Source of the DNA: an uncultured Arenicella sp.
GTDB taxonomy: Bacteria; Pseudomonadota; Gammaproteobacteria; Arenicellales; Arenicellaceae
Length of the DNA: 33,645 bases
Assembly: GCA_937989675.1 (NCBI GenBank)
Contig: CALKRK010000287.1
Coordinates: forward strand, 1 to 33,645
Reading direction: 5' to 3'
Positions within the stretch are counted from its first letter, which is position 1. Each line of letters begins with the position of its first letter. The notes below the pieces were generated by a model that was given only the letters and a program-made list of their open reading frames with translations, searched no databases and was not told where the DNA came from. The translations under genes were made by a program, and so were the position numbers. Shown piece after piece: positions 24,135-32,452 of the stretch.

Positions 24135-25868
24135 CTAGAGTTCGTTAAGCTTACCCAGGTAGTCACGCGCTTGTGTTGGGTTCTCGGCGTTCATTATTTT
24201 TCCCATTAAATAACGAAATCTCGATGTGTCGGCTGCAATAACTCGCTCTTTGACATTGAGTAGGTAGGTTGCGTCCATACTGAACTGTTTTAAACCGAGC
24301 CCAAGCAAGAGTCGTGTATAACGTACATTGCCAGCCATTTCACCGCACAATGACACTGGAATATTGGCTTTTTCGCCAGCCCGAATCACATGTCGTATTA
24401 ATTGTAATACGGCAGGATGAATAGGGTCATATAGATAATTGACGGCATCGTCTACACGGTCTATGGCCAGCGTATATTGAATAAGATCGTTGGTGCCAAT
24501 TGATAAGAAATCGAGCTTCTGAGCAAATATTTCGGCCATAATGGCGGCCGCTGGCACTTCAATCATTCCGCCAATTTTTATTCGCGAATCAAAGGGAATA
24601 TTTTTCTGCTTTAGCTCAGTTTTGGTTTGTTTAATAATGGTGAGTACTTGATTGATCTCATCGAAGTTGCTGACCATTGGTATCATGATGGATACCTTTC
24701 CATAGGCAGATGCACGCAAGATGGCTCGTAATTGAGGCTTGAATAAATCAACGTGGTTTAAGCACAACCGCACCGCTCGTAGCCCCAAAGGAGACTCGCT
24801 GGATGATTTGTTTGGGTAATTAAATTCCAGTTGCTTGTCGCCGCCAATATCCAGTGTACGTATCACCACGGGCTTCTCTACGTTAGTGACGATGCGTTTA
24901 TAGGCTTGAAACTGTTCTTTCTCGGTTGGCGCCTTATTGCGGTTCATGAACAAGTATTCGGTGCGATACAAGCCAATGCCGGCCGCATTAACGCGATTCA
25001 CTTCTCGTAACTCTTTGGCTGTTTCTATGTTGGCCATGAGCTGAATACGCTCACCATCTTCGGTTTTGCTGGCTTTGCGTATTAATGTAGTCAGCTTCTT
25101 CTCGCGTTCACGAATCTTGCGAGCACGCTTTTTGTACTCTTTTAATACGCTATCGCTTGGATTGATTAGAATAATACCGCGTAAGCCGTCGACTACGAGT
25201 AGGTCGTTATCACTGATGTATTTACTGCTGCCGTGCAAACCGACTACCGCAGGTAGCTTCATGCTGCGCGCGACGATAGCGGTATGCGAAATCTGGCTAC
25301 CAAGGTCGGTTACGAACGCCACTACTTTTCGATCACGAACGAACATGGTTTCCGCTGGGGAGAGGTCTCGCCCAACAATCACTTTTCCGCTTAAGTCTTC
25401 GTCGTTGTACTCGTCCAAAGAATGAGAAACGATGCCCATCAGATTTCGAAGTATTCGATTGGTAATGTGTTGAACATCGCTGCGTTTTTCGCGCAGGTAG
25501 TTGTCTTCCATCTTCTCGAAAACGGCGATTAGATTATCAGCCTGGCTTTGTAAAGCGTATTCGGCATTAACCAGCTCTTTCTGAATTATCTTGATTGACT
25601 CATCAACTAATAGGGGGTCTTTCAACATCAAAAGATGAGCATTGATAAACGCGGCGCTTTCCTTTGGAGCGTCTTTGCTTAAGTTCTTTAGCAGCGCTTT
25701 GTATTTTTCCTCAGTTTCAAAAACCGCTTTGCGAAATCGCTTTACTTCAGCGTTAATATCTTTGGCATGAATGGTGATTCGCGTTGTCTCAATGTCGCTG
25801 TTTTTTAGCACATAGGCTGGGCCGATCGCGATGCCGCGGCCAATACCGGAACCAAATAGGCTCAGCAC
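24135..25868 (-). CDS. ptsI: Phosphoenolpyruvate-protein phosphotransferase, EI type
   Basis: The 577-residue length matches PtsI (575 in E. coli) and not PtsP/EI-Ntr, which has an extra N-terminal GAF domain. Motifs in order are GSGIGRGIAIGPAYV, the phosphohistidine region LGSQISHTAIVARSMKLPAV with His195, GIGLYRTEYLFMNR, LSIGTNDLIQYTLAIDR, and VSLCGEMAGN with the conserved Cys. The enzyme transfers phosphate from PEP to HPr in the cytoplasm. It starts with GTG, its ribosome site formed by the GA-rich codons at the HPr end, 3 nt after that gene. With no sugar permease nearby, it probably feeds the regulatory chain through HPr to EIIA-Ntr. Confidence 0.92.
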   Translation of the reverse strand: MLSLFGSGIGRGIAIGPAYVLKNSDIETTRITIHAKDINAEVKRFRKAVFETEEKYKALLKNLSKDAPKESAAFINAHLLMLKDPLLVDESIKIIQKELVNAEYALQSQADNLIAVFEKMEDNYLREKRSDVQHITNRILRNLMGIVSHSLDEYNDEDLSGKVIVGRDLSPAETMFVRDRKVVAFVTDLGSQISHTAIVARSMKLPAVVGLHGSSKYISDNDLLVVDGLRGIILINPSDSVLKEYKKRARKIREREKKLTTLIRKASKTEDGERIQLMANIETAKELREVNRVNAAGIGLYRTEYLFMNRNKAPTEKEQFQAYKRIVTNVEKPVVIRTLDIGGDKQLEFNYPNKSSSESPLGLRAVRLCLNHVDLFKPQLRAILRASAYGKVSIMIPMVSNFDEINQVLTIIKQTKTELKQKNIPFDSRIKIGGMIEVPAAAIMAEIFAQKLDFLSIGTNDLIQYTLAIDRVDDAVNYLYDPIHPAVLQLIRHVIRAGEKANIPVSLCGEMAGNVRYTRLLLGLGLKQFSMDATYLLNVKERVIAADTSRFRYLMGKIMNAENPTQARDYLGKLNEL

Positions 25869-25871
25869 GGT

Positions 25872-26141
25872 CTATTCTTCCTCTTCGAAATAATTGTTGA
25901 TCAACGCGCATACCGCATCCATGGCGTCTTGCTCGTCGTGACCGTCGGTCGTTAGGGTGACTAAACTGCCCTTAGAGGCCGCCAACATCATCACGGCCAT
26001 GATGCTTTTTGCATCGGCTTTTTGCCCGCCGAATTCTATTTCCACTCGGCTTTCAAAGCGATTAGCGGTACTGACTAATTTAGCCGCCGCGCGAGCGTGC
26101 AAGCCTAGTTTATTGATGATTTCTATTTGCTGATCAAGCAT
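25872..26141 (-). CDS. HPr family phosphocarrier protein
   Basis: The 89-residue protein has the phosphorylation site NKLGLHARAAAKLV with His15, and a second region KADAKSIMAVMMLAASKG with Ser46. It is either HPr (ptsH) or NPr (ptsO); the rpoN neighbourhood favours the regulatory, NPr-like role. It takes phosphate from EI and gives it to EIIA-Ntr. It lies 4 nt after rapZ and 3 nt before the EI gene, so tight translational coupling is likely. No HPr kinase gene was seen in the window, so the purpose of Ser46 is open. Confidence 0.93.
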   Translation of the reverse strand: MLDQQIEIINKLGLHARAAAKLVSTANRFESRVEIEFGGQKADAKSIMAVMMLAASKGSLVTLTTDGHDEQDAMDAVCALINNYFEEEE

Positions 26142-26145
26142 AGGC

Positions 26146-27012
26146 TTAGTGACTCAGTTCGCGATGCCGCGCCAAAGTTTGAATTGATTGATTATTTGTA
26201 AAGTGTTGCTTTAGGAGCGTGGTGAGATATACCGAACGATGCTGGCCACCCGTGCACCCAACGCCTACCGTAATATAGTTGCGATTATCTGCAATGAAAT
26301 GGGGTAGCCATGTTTCGATAAAATCGCGAATCTGGTTGAACATGTCATTGCACAAGCTGTGGGAACTGAGAAATTCCTGAACTGTTTTATCTAAGCCAGT
26401 TAGGGGGCGAAGCTCAGGTTTCCAATGTGGGTTTGGTAAGCAACGCACGTCAAAGATGAAATCCACGTCATTGGGGTTGCCGTATTTAAAGCCAAAGGAT
26501 TGAAACAATAACGTGAGTGACTGTTCGTTTGCATGTGCGCTGTCATCGCGAATAATGCTACGTAGCTCATGGGGTGTAGTGTTTGACGTATCTATTTTTC
26601 GATCAGCGATGTCAAAAAGATGTTCAAGTAATTTGCGTTCTTTATGAATGGCTTCCAATAACGAGGTGTTTTCGTCTGAAAGAGGGTGTTTGCGGCGGGT
26701 TTCGCTGTAACGCTTTAACAGTGTTTCGTCGTTTGCATCCAGAAAGATGACACGCGTTTCGACATTAAATGCTTTTAGGCTATCGAAGCTGGTTTTTAAA
26801 TCACCGATAAAGTCTTGATTACGTGAATCAATGCTGATGGCGCAATTATGATGTTTGGTGTTATTGCCTAGCACTCTCGACGCCATCTCCGTGACTAACG
26901 ACGCAGGCAGATTGTCGATACAATAGAACCCAAGGTCTTCGAGCACCTGTAAGGCAATAGACTTGCCGGACCCTGAGGTACCACTGATGATAAAAAATTT
27001 AGGTGTGCTCAT
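26146..27012 (-). CDS. rapZ: RNase adapter protein RapZ
   Basis: The 288-residue protein has a Walker A motif near its N-terminus (IISGTSGSGKSIALQVLED) and EDLGFYCIDNLP just after. The C-terminal part has VGVGCTGGQHRSVYL, a RapZ signature. RapZ binds sRNAs and guides RNase E, in E. coli controlling GlmZ and glucosamine-6-phosphate synthesis. The gene lies between ptsN and HPr as in other gammaproteobacteria, with 24 nt to ptsN. Confidence 0.95.
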   Translation of the reverse strand: MSTPKFFIISGTSGSGKSIALQVLEDLGFYCIDNLPASLVTEMASRVLGNNTKHHNCAISIDSRNQDFIGDLKTSFDSLKAFNVETRVIFLDANDETLLKRYSETRRKHPLSDENTSLLEAIHKERKLLEHLFDIADRKIDTSNTTPHELRSIIRDDSAHANEQSLTLLFQSFGFKYGNPNDVDFIFDVRCLPNPHWKPELRPLTGLDKTVQEFLSSHSLCNDMFNQIRDFIETWLPHFIADNRNYITVGVGCTGGQHRSVYLTTLLKQHFTNNQSIQTLARHRELSH

Positions 27013-27036
27013 CGTATTTTCGGTTTGGTGTGCCGA

Positions 27037-27519
27037 CTAGTGAGACCATTGGCCGATAAGGTCAATAATCTCTTGCGCGGAATTTGCTTTGGATAGGGCC
27101 GTTTTGTTCTCAGAGTTAGACATCATTCGCGCGATATCGGCGAGTAGGTTTAGGTGGTCTTGTGTTGCGTCTTCAGGAACAAGCAAGCCAAATGCGATGT
27201 CAACGGGTTGGCGATCAGGGCTGTCGTAATCGATAGGATTTTGTAAGGACATGATGGCGATTATCGCTTGATTGGCCTGTACGCAACGCGAGTGAGGAAT
27301 AGCCACGCCGTTCCCTATGCCTGTATTGCCGAGCTTTTCTCGCTCCCATAGTTGGTGATAAATTTCTTTTTCTTTGGTCGGTTCTTCTGCGTTTTGATTA
27401 AGTGCACTGGTAAGCAGTTGAGCCATTTTTTCGAATAACTTTTTACGGCTGCTGACATCCGATTGTACAGCGATGAGTTCTGCGTTGAGGTTTTGGTGCA
27501 GAAAGTCTGATGTCGTCAT
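27037..27519 (-). CDS. ptsN: Nitrogen regulatory PTS protein EIIA-Ntr
   Basis: From the ATG at 27519 the protein has 160 residues, matching E. coli PtsN (163); an upstream in-frame start adds 27 non-homologous residues. The active-site motif GIGNGVAIPHSRC carries His76 as phosphate acceptor. PVDIAFGLLVPEDATQDHLNLLADIARM is also typical. EIIA-Ntr reports on the PTS-Ntr phosphorylation state and controls potassium transport and stress responses in other bacteria. It lies downstream of hpf, within the rpoN cluster. Confidence 0.94.
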   Translation of the reverse strand: MTTSDFLHQNLNAELIAVQSDVSSRKKLFEKMAQLLTSALNQNAEEPTKEKEIYHQLWEREKLGNTGIGNGVAIPHSRCVQANQAIIAIMSLQNPIDYDSPDRQPVDIAFGLLVPEDATQDHLNLLADIARMMSNSENKTALSKANSAQEIIDLIGQWSH

Positions 27520-27655
27520 TATTAAGGAGTGTTGTTCTTCTGATTGAATTAAAAAATCCACCGTTACCGAACTCTGACAGCGTGTCAGTTTGTGCGGCAA
27601 CGATGGATCTGGTTTGGGTTGGTTTGAACCCTCAGCCAGTTTTCACATTAACAGG

Positions 27656-27985
27656 CTAAGAGACAAACTCCTGATCCTTCAAAGCGCCGCCACTACGATG
27701 GTGGTCAGTTACTTTTTCTTTGTGCTTACGCACCTGAGAATCTAGTTTATCAGCTAATGTATCAATTGTGGCATACATATTATTGGAGTCGGCGTGTGCG
27801 TGTAGGGTTACGCCTTTAGCGTTTACTGTGGCCTCGGCCTTGTGGTGAATTTTCTCGACATGGAGCACTACATCAATACTGTTTAAGTGATCAAAGTGGC
27901 GTTCAATGCGTTCCATTTTTTCCCCTATGTAATGCTTCATTGAATCGGTTAGATCGATTTGGTGCCCAGAGATGGTTAACTGCAT
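27656..27985 (-). CDS. hpf: Ribosome hibernation promoting factor, short form
   Basis: From the ATG at 27985, preceded by a good AGGAGA, the protein has 109 residues. It starts MQLTISGHQIDLTDSMKHY and continues with KMERIERHFDHLNSIDVVLHVEK, KAEATVNAKGVTLHAHADSN and MYATIDTLADKLDSQVRKHKEK. This is the short HPF/YhbH form, which promotes 100S ribosome dimers in stationary phase together with RMF. The position directly after rpoN is conserved. Confidence 0.94.
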   Translation of the reverse strand: MQLTISGHQIDLTDSMKHYIGEKMERIERHFDHLNSIDVVLHVEKIHHKAEATVNAKGVTLHAHADSNNMYATIDTLADKLDSQVRKHKEKVTDHHRSGGALKDQEFVS

Positions 27986-28090
27986 AAAATTCTCCTGAAA
28001 TGTGACGAACTTCAATTAGTTTGTTCGTCGGTTACGCTTTGCATATTGTTTTGGGCACCGCGCGCTTTAATCGAGCGAATTCAACATGCT

Positions 28091-28109
28091 CTTCTTCCCC
28101 CAGAAGAAG
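28091..28109. other. 7-bp hairpin between rpoN and hpf
   Basis: CTTCTTC, 5 nt, then GAAGAAG form a perfect stem inside the 146-nt rpoN-hpf gap. No T-run follows, so a standard terminator is unlikely; an RNA processing or stability site is possible. Confidence 0.35.
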
Positions 28110-28131
28110 GAAGCACCCTATTGCTTTACAG

Positions 28132-29610
28132 CTACACCAGCGATTTGCGCTGGCTCGATGGTGCTATGTGCATGCTCTCGCGGTATTTAGCCACGGTGCG
28201 TCTGGCAACAATATGCCCTTGTTGCTCCAGTTCCTTAGCAATTTTGTTGTCGCTGAGAGGTTTAGCTTTAGATTCTGCGTCGACCATCTTTTTAATCAGC
28301 GAGCGGATTGCTGTTGAGCTGGAGACAGTGCCATCGGTGGTGCTGAGGGCACTGGAAAAAAAATACTTTAGTTCGTAAACCCCGCGCGGGCACAGAAGGT
28401 ATTTACCCGCAGTGGCGCGTGAAATTGTTGATTCGTGCAGTTCTAATTGCTCTGCAATGTCTTGTAAGACCATCGGTTGCATCGCTTCTTCGCCATGTTC
28501 AAAGAAAGCTTGCTGGCGTTTTACGATGGCCTCTGCTACTAGTAATAAGGTGTCATAGCGGCTCATCAAGCCCTTGATGAACATTTTTGCGTTCAACAGG
28601 TTTTGTTGGATATAGTCGCTACCTTCTTTATCCAGATCAGATTTAAGTAAATCTGAATAAGTTTGATTGACTCGCAATCGTGCTTGATTGTCGGCGTTTA
28701 TCTGAGCAAGCCAAGTATCATTTATTTTTTTAACGTGTACGTCAGGGATGACATAGTTTTCATTATCGCTGGAAAACTGCGCGCCAATCCTAGGGTTCAA
28801 GCTGGTGATTAGCGTGAGGCTTTCTGCGAGTTTGTGTTCGCTTGCGTTTAGCTCTTTTTTCAGACGGCTTAGGTTGCGAGTACCGACCAGATCGAGGTGC
28901 TGCTCCACAATCACTTTGGCTAACTCAATGCCAGCGGTTTCAGCTGGCAGTTGACAGAGCAAAATGAGCAGGCGTTCACTCAAATCGCGTGCGCCCGCAC
29001 CAATCGGCTCAAGGGTTTTAATTAGGCTTAGTACTGCGTGAACTTCATCTTCTTCGATTTCAAGTTCGGGCTCCATTAAGGCGCACACTTCTTTGAGTTC
29101 AACACCGAGGTAGCCGTCTTGGTCGATACAACGTAGTAAAGCGGCGGCAATCATTCGGTCTCTCTCACTTAGCGTGGTCATTTGCACCTGCCAGCTCAGG
29201 TGCTCATAGAGAGATTCTTGTTTGCTTACGTATTGTGTGAACTCCGTATCGTTTTCTGAATTGGATGCCCCAACATTTGATACTCGACGCGACTCGAATG
29301 ACTCCTGCCAATTGCTCGATAGGTCTTGTTCCGGAGCAAGGTGATCAGTGCGTTCGAGTTCAAAGAGTGGGTCTGCGGCTTCCGCGACGGGTTGTGGAAT
29401 GCCATTGTCTTCAGGTGAGCGGACTGCGCTGATCTCTTGCTGTGCAACGACATCTGATTCCTCGCGTTCGAGCAAAGGATTTGAATCTAATGCTTGTTGG
29501 ATTTCCTGCTCTAGATCTAATGAAGACAGCTGCAATAGTTTTAGAGATTGCTTTAATTGCGGTGTGAGCGTTATTTGCTGAGATAACTTTAGATGTAACG
29601 ATTGCTTCAT
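28132..29610 (-). CDS. rpoN: RNA polymerase sigma-54 factor RpoN
   Basis: The 492-residue protein has all three sigma-54 regions. Region I is Leu/Gln-rich (LKLSQQITLTPQLKQSLKLL), then comes an acidic, variable region II (about residues 50-110). The core-binding domain carries CIDQDGYLG and LEPIGAGARDLSE. The DNA-binding C-terminus has the RpoN box ARRTVAKYRE at residues 469-478. RpoN directs polymerase to -24/-12 promoters that need enhancer-binding ATPases. It precedes hpf, ptsN and rapZ as in other gammaproteobacteria. No Shine-Dalgarno sequence is visible; the leader has a 20-bp tandem repeat right before the start codon. Confidence 0.96.
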   Translation of the reverse strand: MKQSLHLKLSQQITLTPQLKQSLKLLQLSSLDLEQEIQQALDSNPLLEREESDVVAQQEISAVRSPEDNGIPQPVAEAADPLFELERTDHLAPEQDLSSNWQESFESRRVSNVGASNSENDTEFTQYVSKQESLYEHLSWQVQMTTLSERDRMIAAALLRCIDQDGYLGVELKEVCALMEPELEIEEDEVHAVLSLIKTLEPIGAGARDLSERLLILLCQLPAETAGIELAKVIVEQHLDLVGTRNLSRLKKELNASEHKLAESLTLITSLNPRIGAQFSSDNENYVIPDVHVKKINDTWLAQINADNQARLRVNQTYSDLLKSDLDKEGSDYIQQNLLNAKMFIKGLMSRYDTLLLVAEAIVKRQQAFFEHGEEAMQPMVLQDIAEQLELHESTISRATAGKYLLCPRGVYELKYFFSSALSTTDGTVSSSTAIRSLIKKMVDAESKAKPLSDNKIAKELEQQGHIVARRTVAKYRESMHIAPSSQRKSLV

Positions 29611-29611
29611 T

Positions 29612-29651
29612 TACTGTAAATAGCCATTAGCTACTGTAAATAGTCATTAGC
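29612..29651. repeat. 20-bp tandem duplication before rpoN
   Basis: Two copies of TACTGTAAATAGYCATTAGC differ at one base and end one base before the rpoN start codon. They lie in the 207-nt lptB-rpoN gap, which also has a T8 run near 29720-29727 and no convincing terminator. Confidence 0.95.
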
Positions 29652-29817
29652 GGCTTATCTCTAACCACTCTTAAACTGTTTAAGGAACACTCTTTCCAAA
29701 ATAAGAAAAGCCCAACCAAAAAAAACGATTCAAAATGCCGACAATCACACACGCTCATGAAATCATTCTAGACCTATCCATGTCGGTTTGCCATCAAATT
29801 TTCGTATGGTAGGGCAC

Positions 29818-30543
29818 CTAGATGCGAAATTTTGAGCCCAAGTACACGTCTCTAACCCCTTGGTGGCTAAGAATTTGTTTAGCAGTGCCTTCAGTCAGCA
29901 CTCGACCTTCTGTCAAAATGTAAGAGTGGTCGCAGATGTCGAGCGTTTCGCGGACATTGTGGTCAGTAATTATGATGCCAATGCCGGTGTTTCGCAGATA
30001 ATCTATGATCTGTTGAATGTCGCCGACCGAGATTGGGTCAATACCGGCGAACGGTTCGTCGAGCAAAATAAAGTAGGGTCGTAGGGCAATTGCGCGTGCG
30101 ATCTCGGCCCGGCGTCGTTCGCCGCCAGACAGCGAAATGCCTAAGGTGTCGCGTTTATGGCCGATGTTAAATTCTTCGAGCAGTTGTTCCACACGACGAC
30201 TGCGCTGTTGAGGCGAGAGTGATTTGTCTGTTTCCAACACGGCCATAATATTTTCCGCAACCGTGAGTTTGCGAAAAATCGACGGTTCCTGAGGCAAATA
30301 ACCGATGCCGAGTTTGGCGCGTGAGTGCATTGGCAGGTGACTAATGTCTTGGCCATTGAGCAATATGCGCCCGCTGTTGCTGCGAACTAGGCCAACGACC
30401 ATGTAAAAACTGGTGGTTTTGCCGGCACCATTTGGGCCAAGTAAGCCAACAACCTGTCCGCTCTCAACCGAAATATTAATCTTTTTTACAACCTCAAGCC
30501 CTTTGTAGCTTTTACAAAGGTCTTTCGTTTCCAGAATGCTCAT
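29818..30543 (-). CDS. lptB: LPS export ABC transporter ATP-binding protein LptB
   Basis: The 241-residue ATPase has Walker [10 protein letters not shown] at residues 36-44. The Q-loop region is [15 protein letters not shown], the ABC signature LSGGE is at 138-142 and Walker B FILLDEP at 158-164. The H-loop is in [13 protein letters not shown]. LptB drives extraction of LPS from the inner membrane together with LptF and LptG (not in this window). It lies 3 nt after lptA, as in E. coli, and 207 nt before rpoN. Confidence 0.96.
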   Translation of the reverse strand: MSILETKDLCKSYKGLEVVKKINISVESGQVVGLLGPNGAGKTTSFYMVVGLVRSNSGRILLNGQDISHLPMHSRAKLGIGYLPQEPSIFRKLTVAENIMAVLETDKSLSPQQRSRRVEQLLEEFNIGHKRDTLGISLSGGERRRAEIARAIALRPYFILLDEPFAGIDPISVGDIQQIIDYLRNTGIGIIITDHNVRETLDICDHSYILTEGRVLTEGTAKQILSHQGVRDVYLGSKFRI

Positions 30544-30546
30544 GTT

Positions 30547-31254
30547 TTATTTCGGGTTTATGATCAAACGAGAACGGCCTTCTCTTACTGGTTCAGCCTG
30601 AACGGGTTCGGCCTGATCCTGCTCGGCTTCTTGTTGTTCGGTTTCGTCTTCAGTGTCAGTATCGCTAGATCCGCTTTTACCCTTCTTCTTTTTCTTAGCG
30701 ACTTTTTTGGTTGGAGCGGGCGCTGGACCGTCGTTGTTTTCGGCAAACGGATCTTTGATTTCTCTCTTTGGCTTAGTTCCAGCTTTGCCGCCGGAGCCAA
30801 GTTTGGCTGAGCCTTTCACTTTCAGTGTGTCGTTGGCCATGTTGTAAACGATGCTTTCACCACGCGCTGTTTGACCTCCTTGTTTGAGTGCCGCTTTACC
30901 AATAAGAGTGAGCGTGTTGTTCTTTTGGTCGACGATGATCTGTTTTGCCCAGCCTTCTACGTCATGTTCTTTACCGTCGGGGCGTTGTTTGAAGCGGGCT
31001 AATGAGCCCCACATAGTGGCTTTTTTTAGTTCACTGCCATTGTATTCAGCAAAGAGTTTGTCCGCTTTTAGGCGCAGCGTGCCCTGTATGGCGAGCACGT
31101 TGTTGATGTAAGTACGTGTTCCTTTTTTAAAATCGAACTCGATGTCATCTGCTTCGATATCCGCCGGTTGATCTCGATCAGATTCTAACGCTAAGGCCTG
31201 CCCAGTAAAGAGGCAAGTCATCAAAATAATCAGGAAGTGACGCATTGGTTTCAT
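30547..31254 (-). CDS. lptA: LPS transport periplasmic protein LptA with inserted low-complexity tail
   Basis: From the ATG at 31254 the protein has 235 residues with a signal peptide ending at about residue 23 (TGQALALES). The OstA core (about 28-155) has ADIEADDIEFDFKKGTRTYINNV and GWAKQIIVDQKNNTLTLIG. LptA bridges LptC and LptD and carries LPS across the periplasm. Unlike E. coli LptA (185 residues), a tail of about 65 residues follows the core. It contains a lysine run (KKVAKKKKKGK) and then a Gln/Glu-rich stretch, before an LptA-like end RSRLIINPK. An upstream in-frame GTG would add 16 residues before the signal and was rejected. Confidence 0.92.
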   Translation of the reverse strand: MKPMRHFLIILMTCLFTGQALALESDRDQPADIEADDIEFDFKKGTRTYINNVLAIQGTLRLKADKLFAEYNGSELKKATMWGSLARFKQRPDGKEHDVEGWAKQIIVDQKNNTLTLIGKAALKQGGQTARGESIVYNMANDTLKVKGSAKLGSGGKAGTKPKREIKDPFAENNDGPAPAPTKKVAKKKKKGKSGSSDTDTEDETEQQEAEQDQAEPVQAEPVREGRSRLIINPK

Positions 31255-31380
31255 AGTGAGATCAATTTTTATAGTAGTAATGGTACAGGGCGGTCCGGTC
31301 ACGGTCAGCCATGCTTGATATCGGGCTAAAATATAACATACAAGCTGACTGCTAGCTGAACCAGACCACTCACTAATTGC

Positions 31381-31836
31381 TCAGAGTAGGCTCTCTCGGG
31401 TAGTTTTGTCCAAAATGATGCGCATTTTCTTTGCTTTCATTGTACCGCCTGGCCCGCGCGAGTCGGCTTCAACAACAACTTTAACATTCCCAGTAAGTAA
31501 AATTTCATCGCCGGATGAATTCATCCAGCCGGAGTCGGCATAGGTATGGCGAGGTGCAAAGCCGACTTCGTACTCGACTACGTGAGGGTTGTCGAGCAAG
31601 GCGGTATCGTCGTCTGGAAAGTGTGCCATGCGGTCGGCTTTGATAACAAAGCGTCGTTCACCGTTTTTATCCAAGCCGGTTGCGACAAAGTTTTCGATGT
31701 AATAATCGGGGTCATGTCGCTCTTTGAAGTCCTGGTATTCAGGTTCTTCTTCCATCAGTGTGGTTTGCAGATAAATACCGAACAGGCCGACCATGCCGAG
31801 AATGCCGATATAAAGAAGAGATTCTATCTGTTTCAC
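31381..31836 (-). CDS. lptC: LPS export protein LptC (short)
   Basis: The 151-residue protein has one N-terminal membrane helix (about residues 6-26). A periplasmic domain of OstA/LptC type follows, with YYIENFVATGLDKNGERRFVIKADRMAHFPDDD and GDEILLTGNVKVVVEADS. It docks on the LptBFG complex and passes LPS to LptA. It ends at KMRIILDKTTRESLL, about 30-40 residues earlier than E. coli LptC (191), so the last beta strands appear to be missing. The stop lies in the same frame as lptA with no other stop between. It sits 20 nt after kdsC. Confidence 0.87.
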   Translation of the reverse strand: MKQIESLLYIGILGMVGLFGIYLQTTLMEEEPEYQDFKERHDPDYYIENFVATGLDKNGERRFVIKADRMAHFPDDDTALLDNPHVVEYEVGFAPRHTYADSGWMNSSGDEILLTGNVKVVVEADSRGPGGTMKAKKMRIILDKTTRESLL

Positions 31837-31856
31837 TGTTGAATGAGTGCTGTGGT

Positions 31857-32411
31857 TTATTGTGAGCTGTTAATGCCCAGTGGATAACTGTCTTGGCTAT
31901 ATAATAATACATCACAAATAGCTCGCACCGCACCGTGACCACCCGTTAATGGAGCAATCCAGTCGGCGATGTCTTTGACGATAAAGTGGCCGTTCTCAAC
32001 AGAAAATTTAAGACCACAATAATGCATAACCGGGAGGTCAATGACATCGTCGCCAGTAAATGAGCATTGCTCACCCGTTAGCTTAAGCTCATCGAGCAGA
32101 GTTTGGAAGACAGCATGTTTGTCGTTGACACCTAAATGGCAGTGTTTAATGCCGAGATCGTTCAATCGTTTTTGCAGTGCTTTTGATTTTCGAGCCGAGA
32201 TGACCCCAACCTCAATGCCTGCGGATTGCAGCATTTTTAAACCATGGCCATCGAGCGCGTGAAATACTTTGATTTGTTCTCCGTCTTCACTGTAATGCAG
32301 TTTGCCATCTGTGAGCACGCCATCAACATCAAACAAAGCCAAGCGGATGTTAGCGGCTTTTTGCATAACGTCATAAGAGACGTCGTATGGAAGATCGGGC
32401 AATGCGCTCAT
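31857..32411 (-). CDS. kdsC: 3-deoxy-D-manno-octulosonate 8-phosphate phosphatase KdsC
   Basis: The 184-residue HAD-family protein has the catalytic motif LALFDVDGVLTDG with Asp28 and Asp30, then VGVISARKSKAL and the metal-binding TGDDVIDLPVM. The ending GGHGAVRAICDVLL is also typical of KdsC. It removes the phosphate from KDO-8-phosphate in LPS core synthesis, in the cytoplasm. It lies between kdsD and lptC, the conserved order. Confidence 0.95.
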   Translation of the reverse strand: MSALPDLPYDVSYDVMQKAANIRLALFDVDGVLTDGKLHYSEDGEQIKVFHALDGHGLKMLQSAGIEVGVISARKSKALQKRLNDLGIKHCHLGVNDKHAVFQTLLDELKLTGEQCSFTGDDVIDLPVMHYCGLKFSVENGHFIVKDIADWIAPLTGGHGAVRAICDVLLYSQDSYPLGINSSQ

Positions 32412-32452
32412 GGCGGGTTCCTAGTTGTTGTTGGTTCTATTCTTATTCACTT

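Noticed and set aside
25066-25425. A 119-codon plus-strand open frame
   Set aside because: Antisense to the EI gene, with no domain or ribosome site.
28021-28378. Two plus-strand open frames of about 100 codons
   Set aside because: They cover the rpoN 3' end and the rpoN-hpf gap in antisense and show no protein-like motif.
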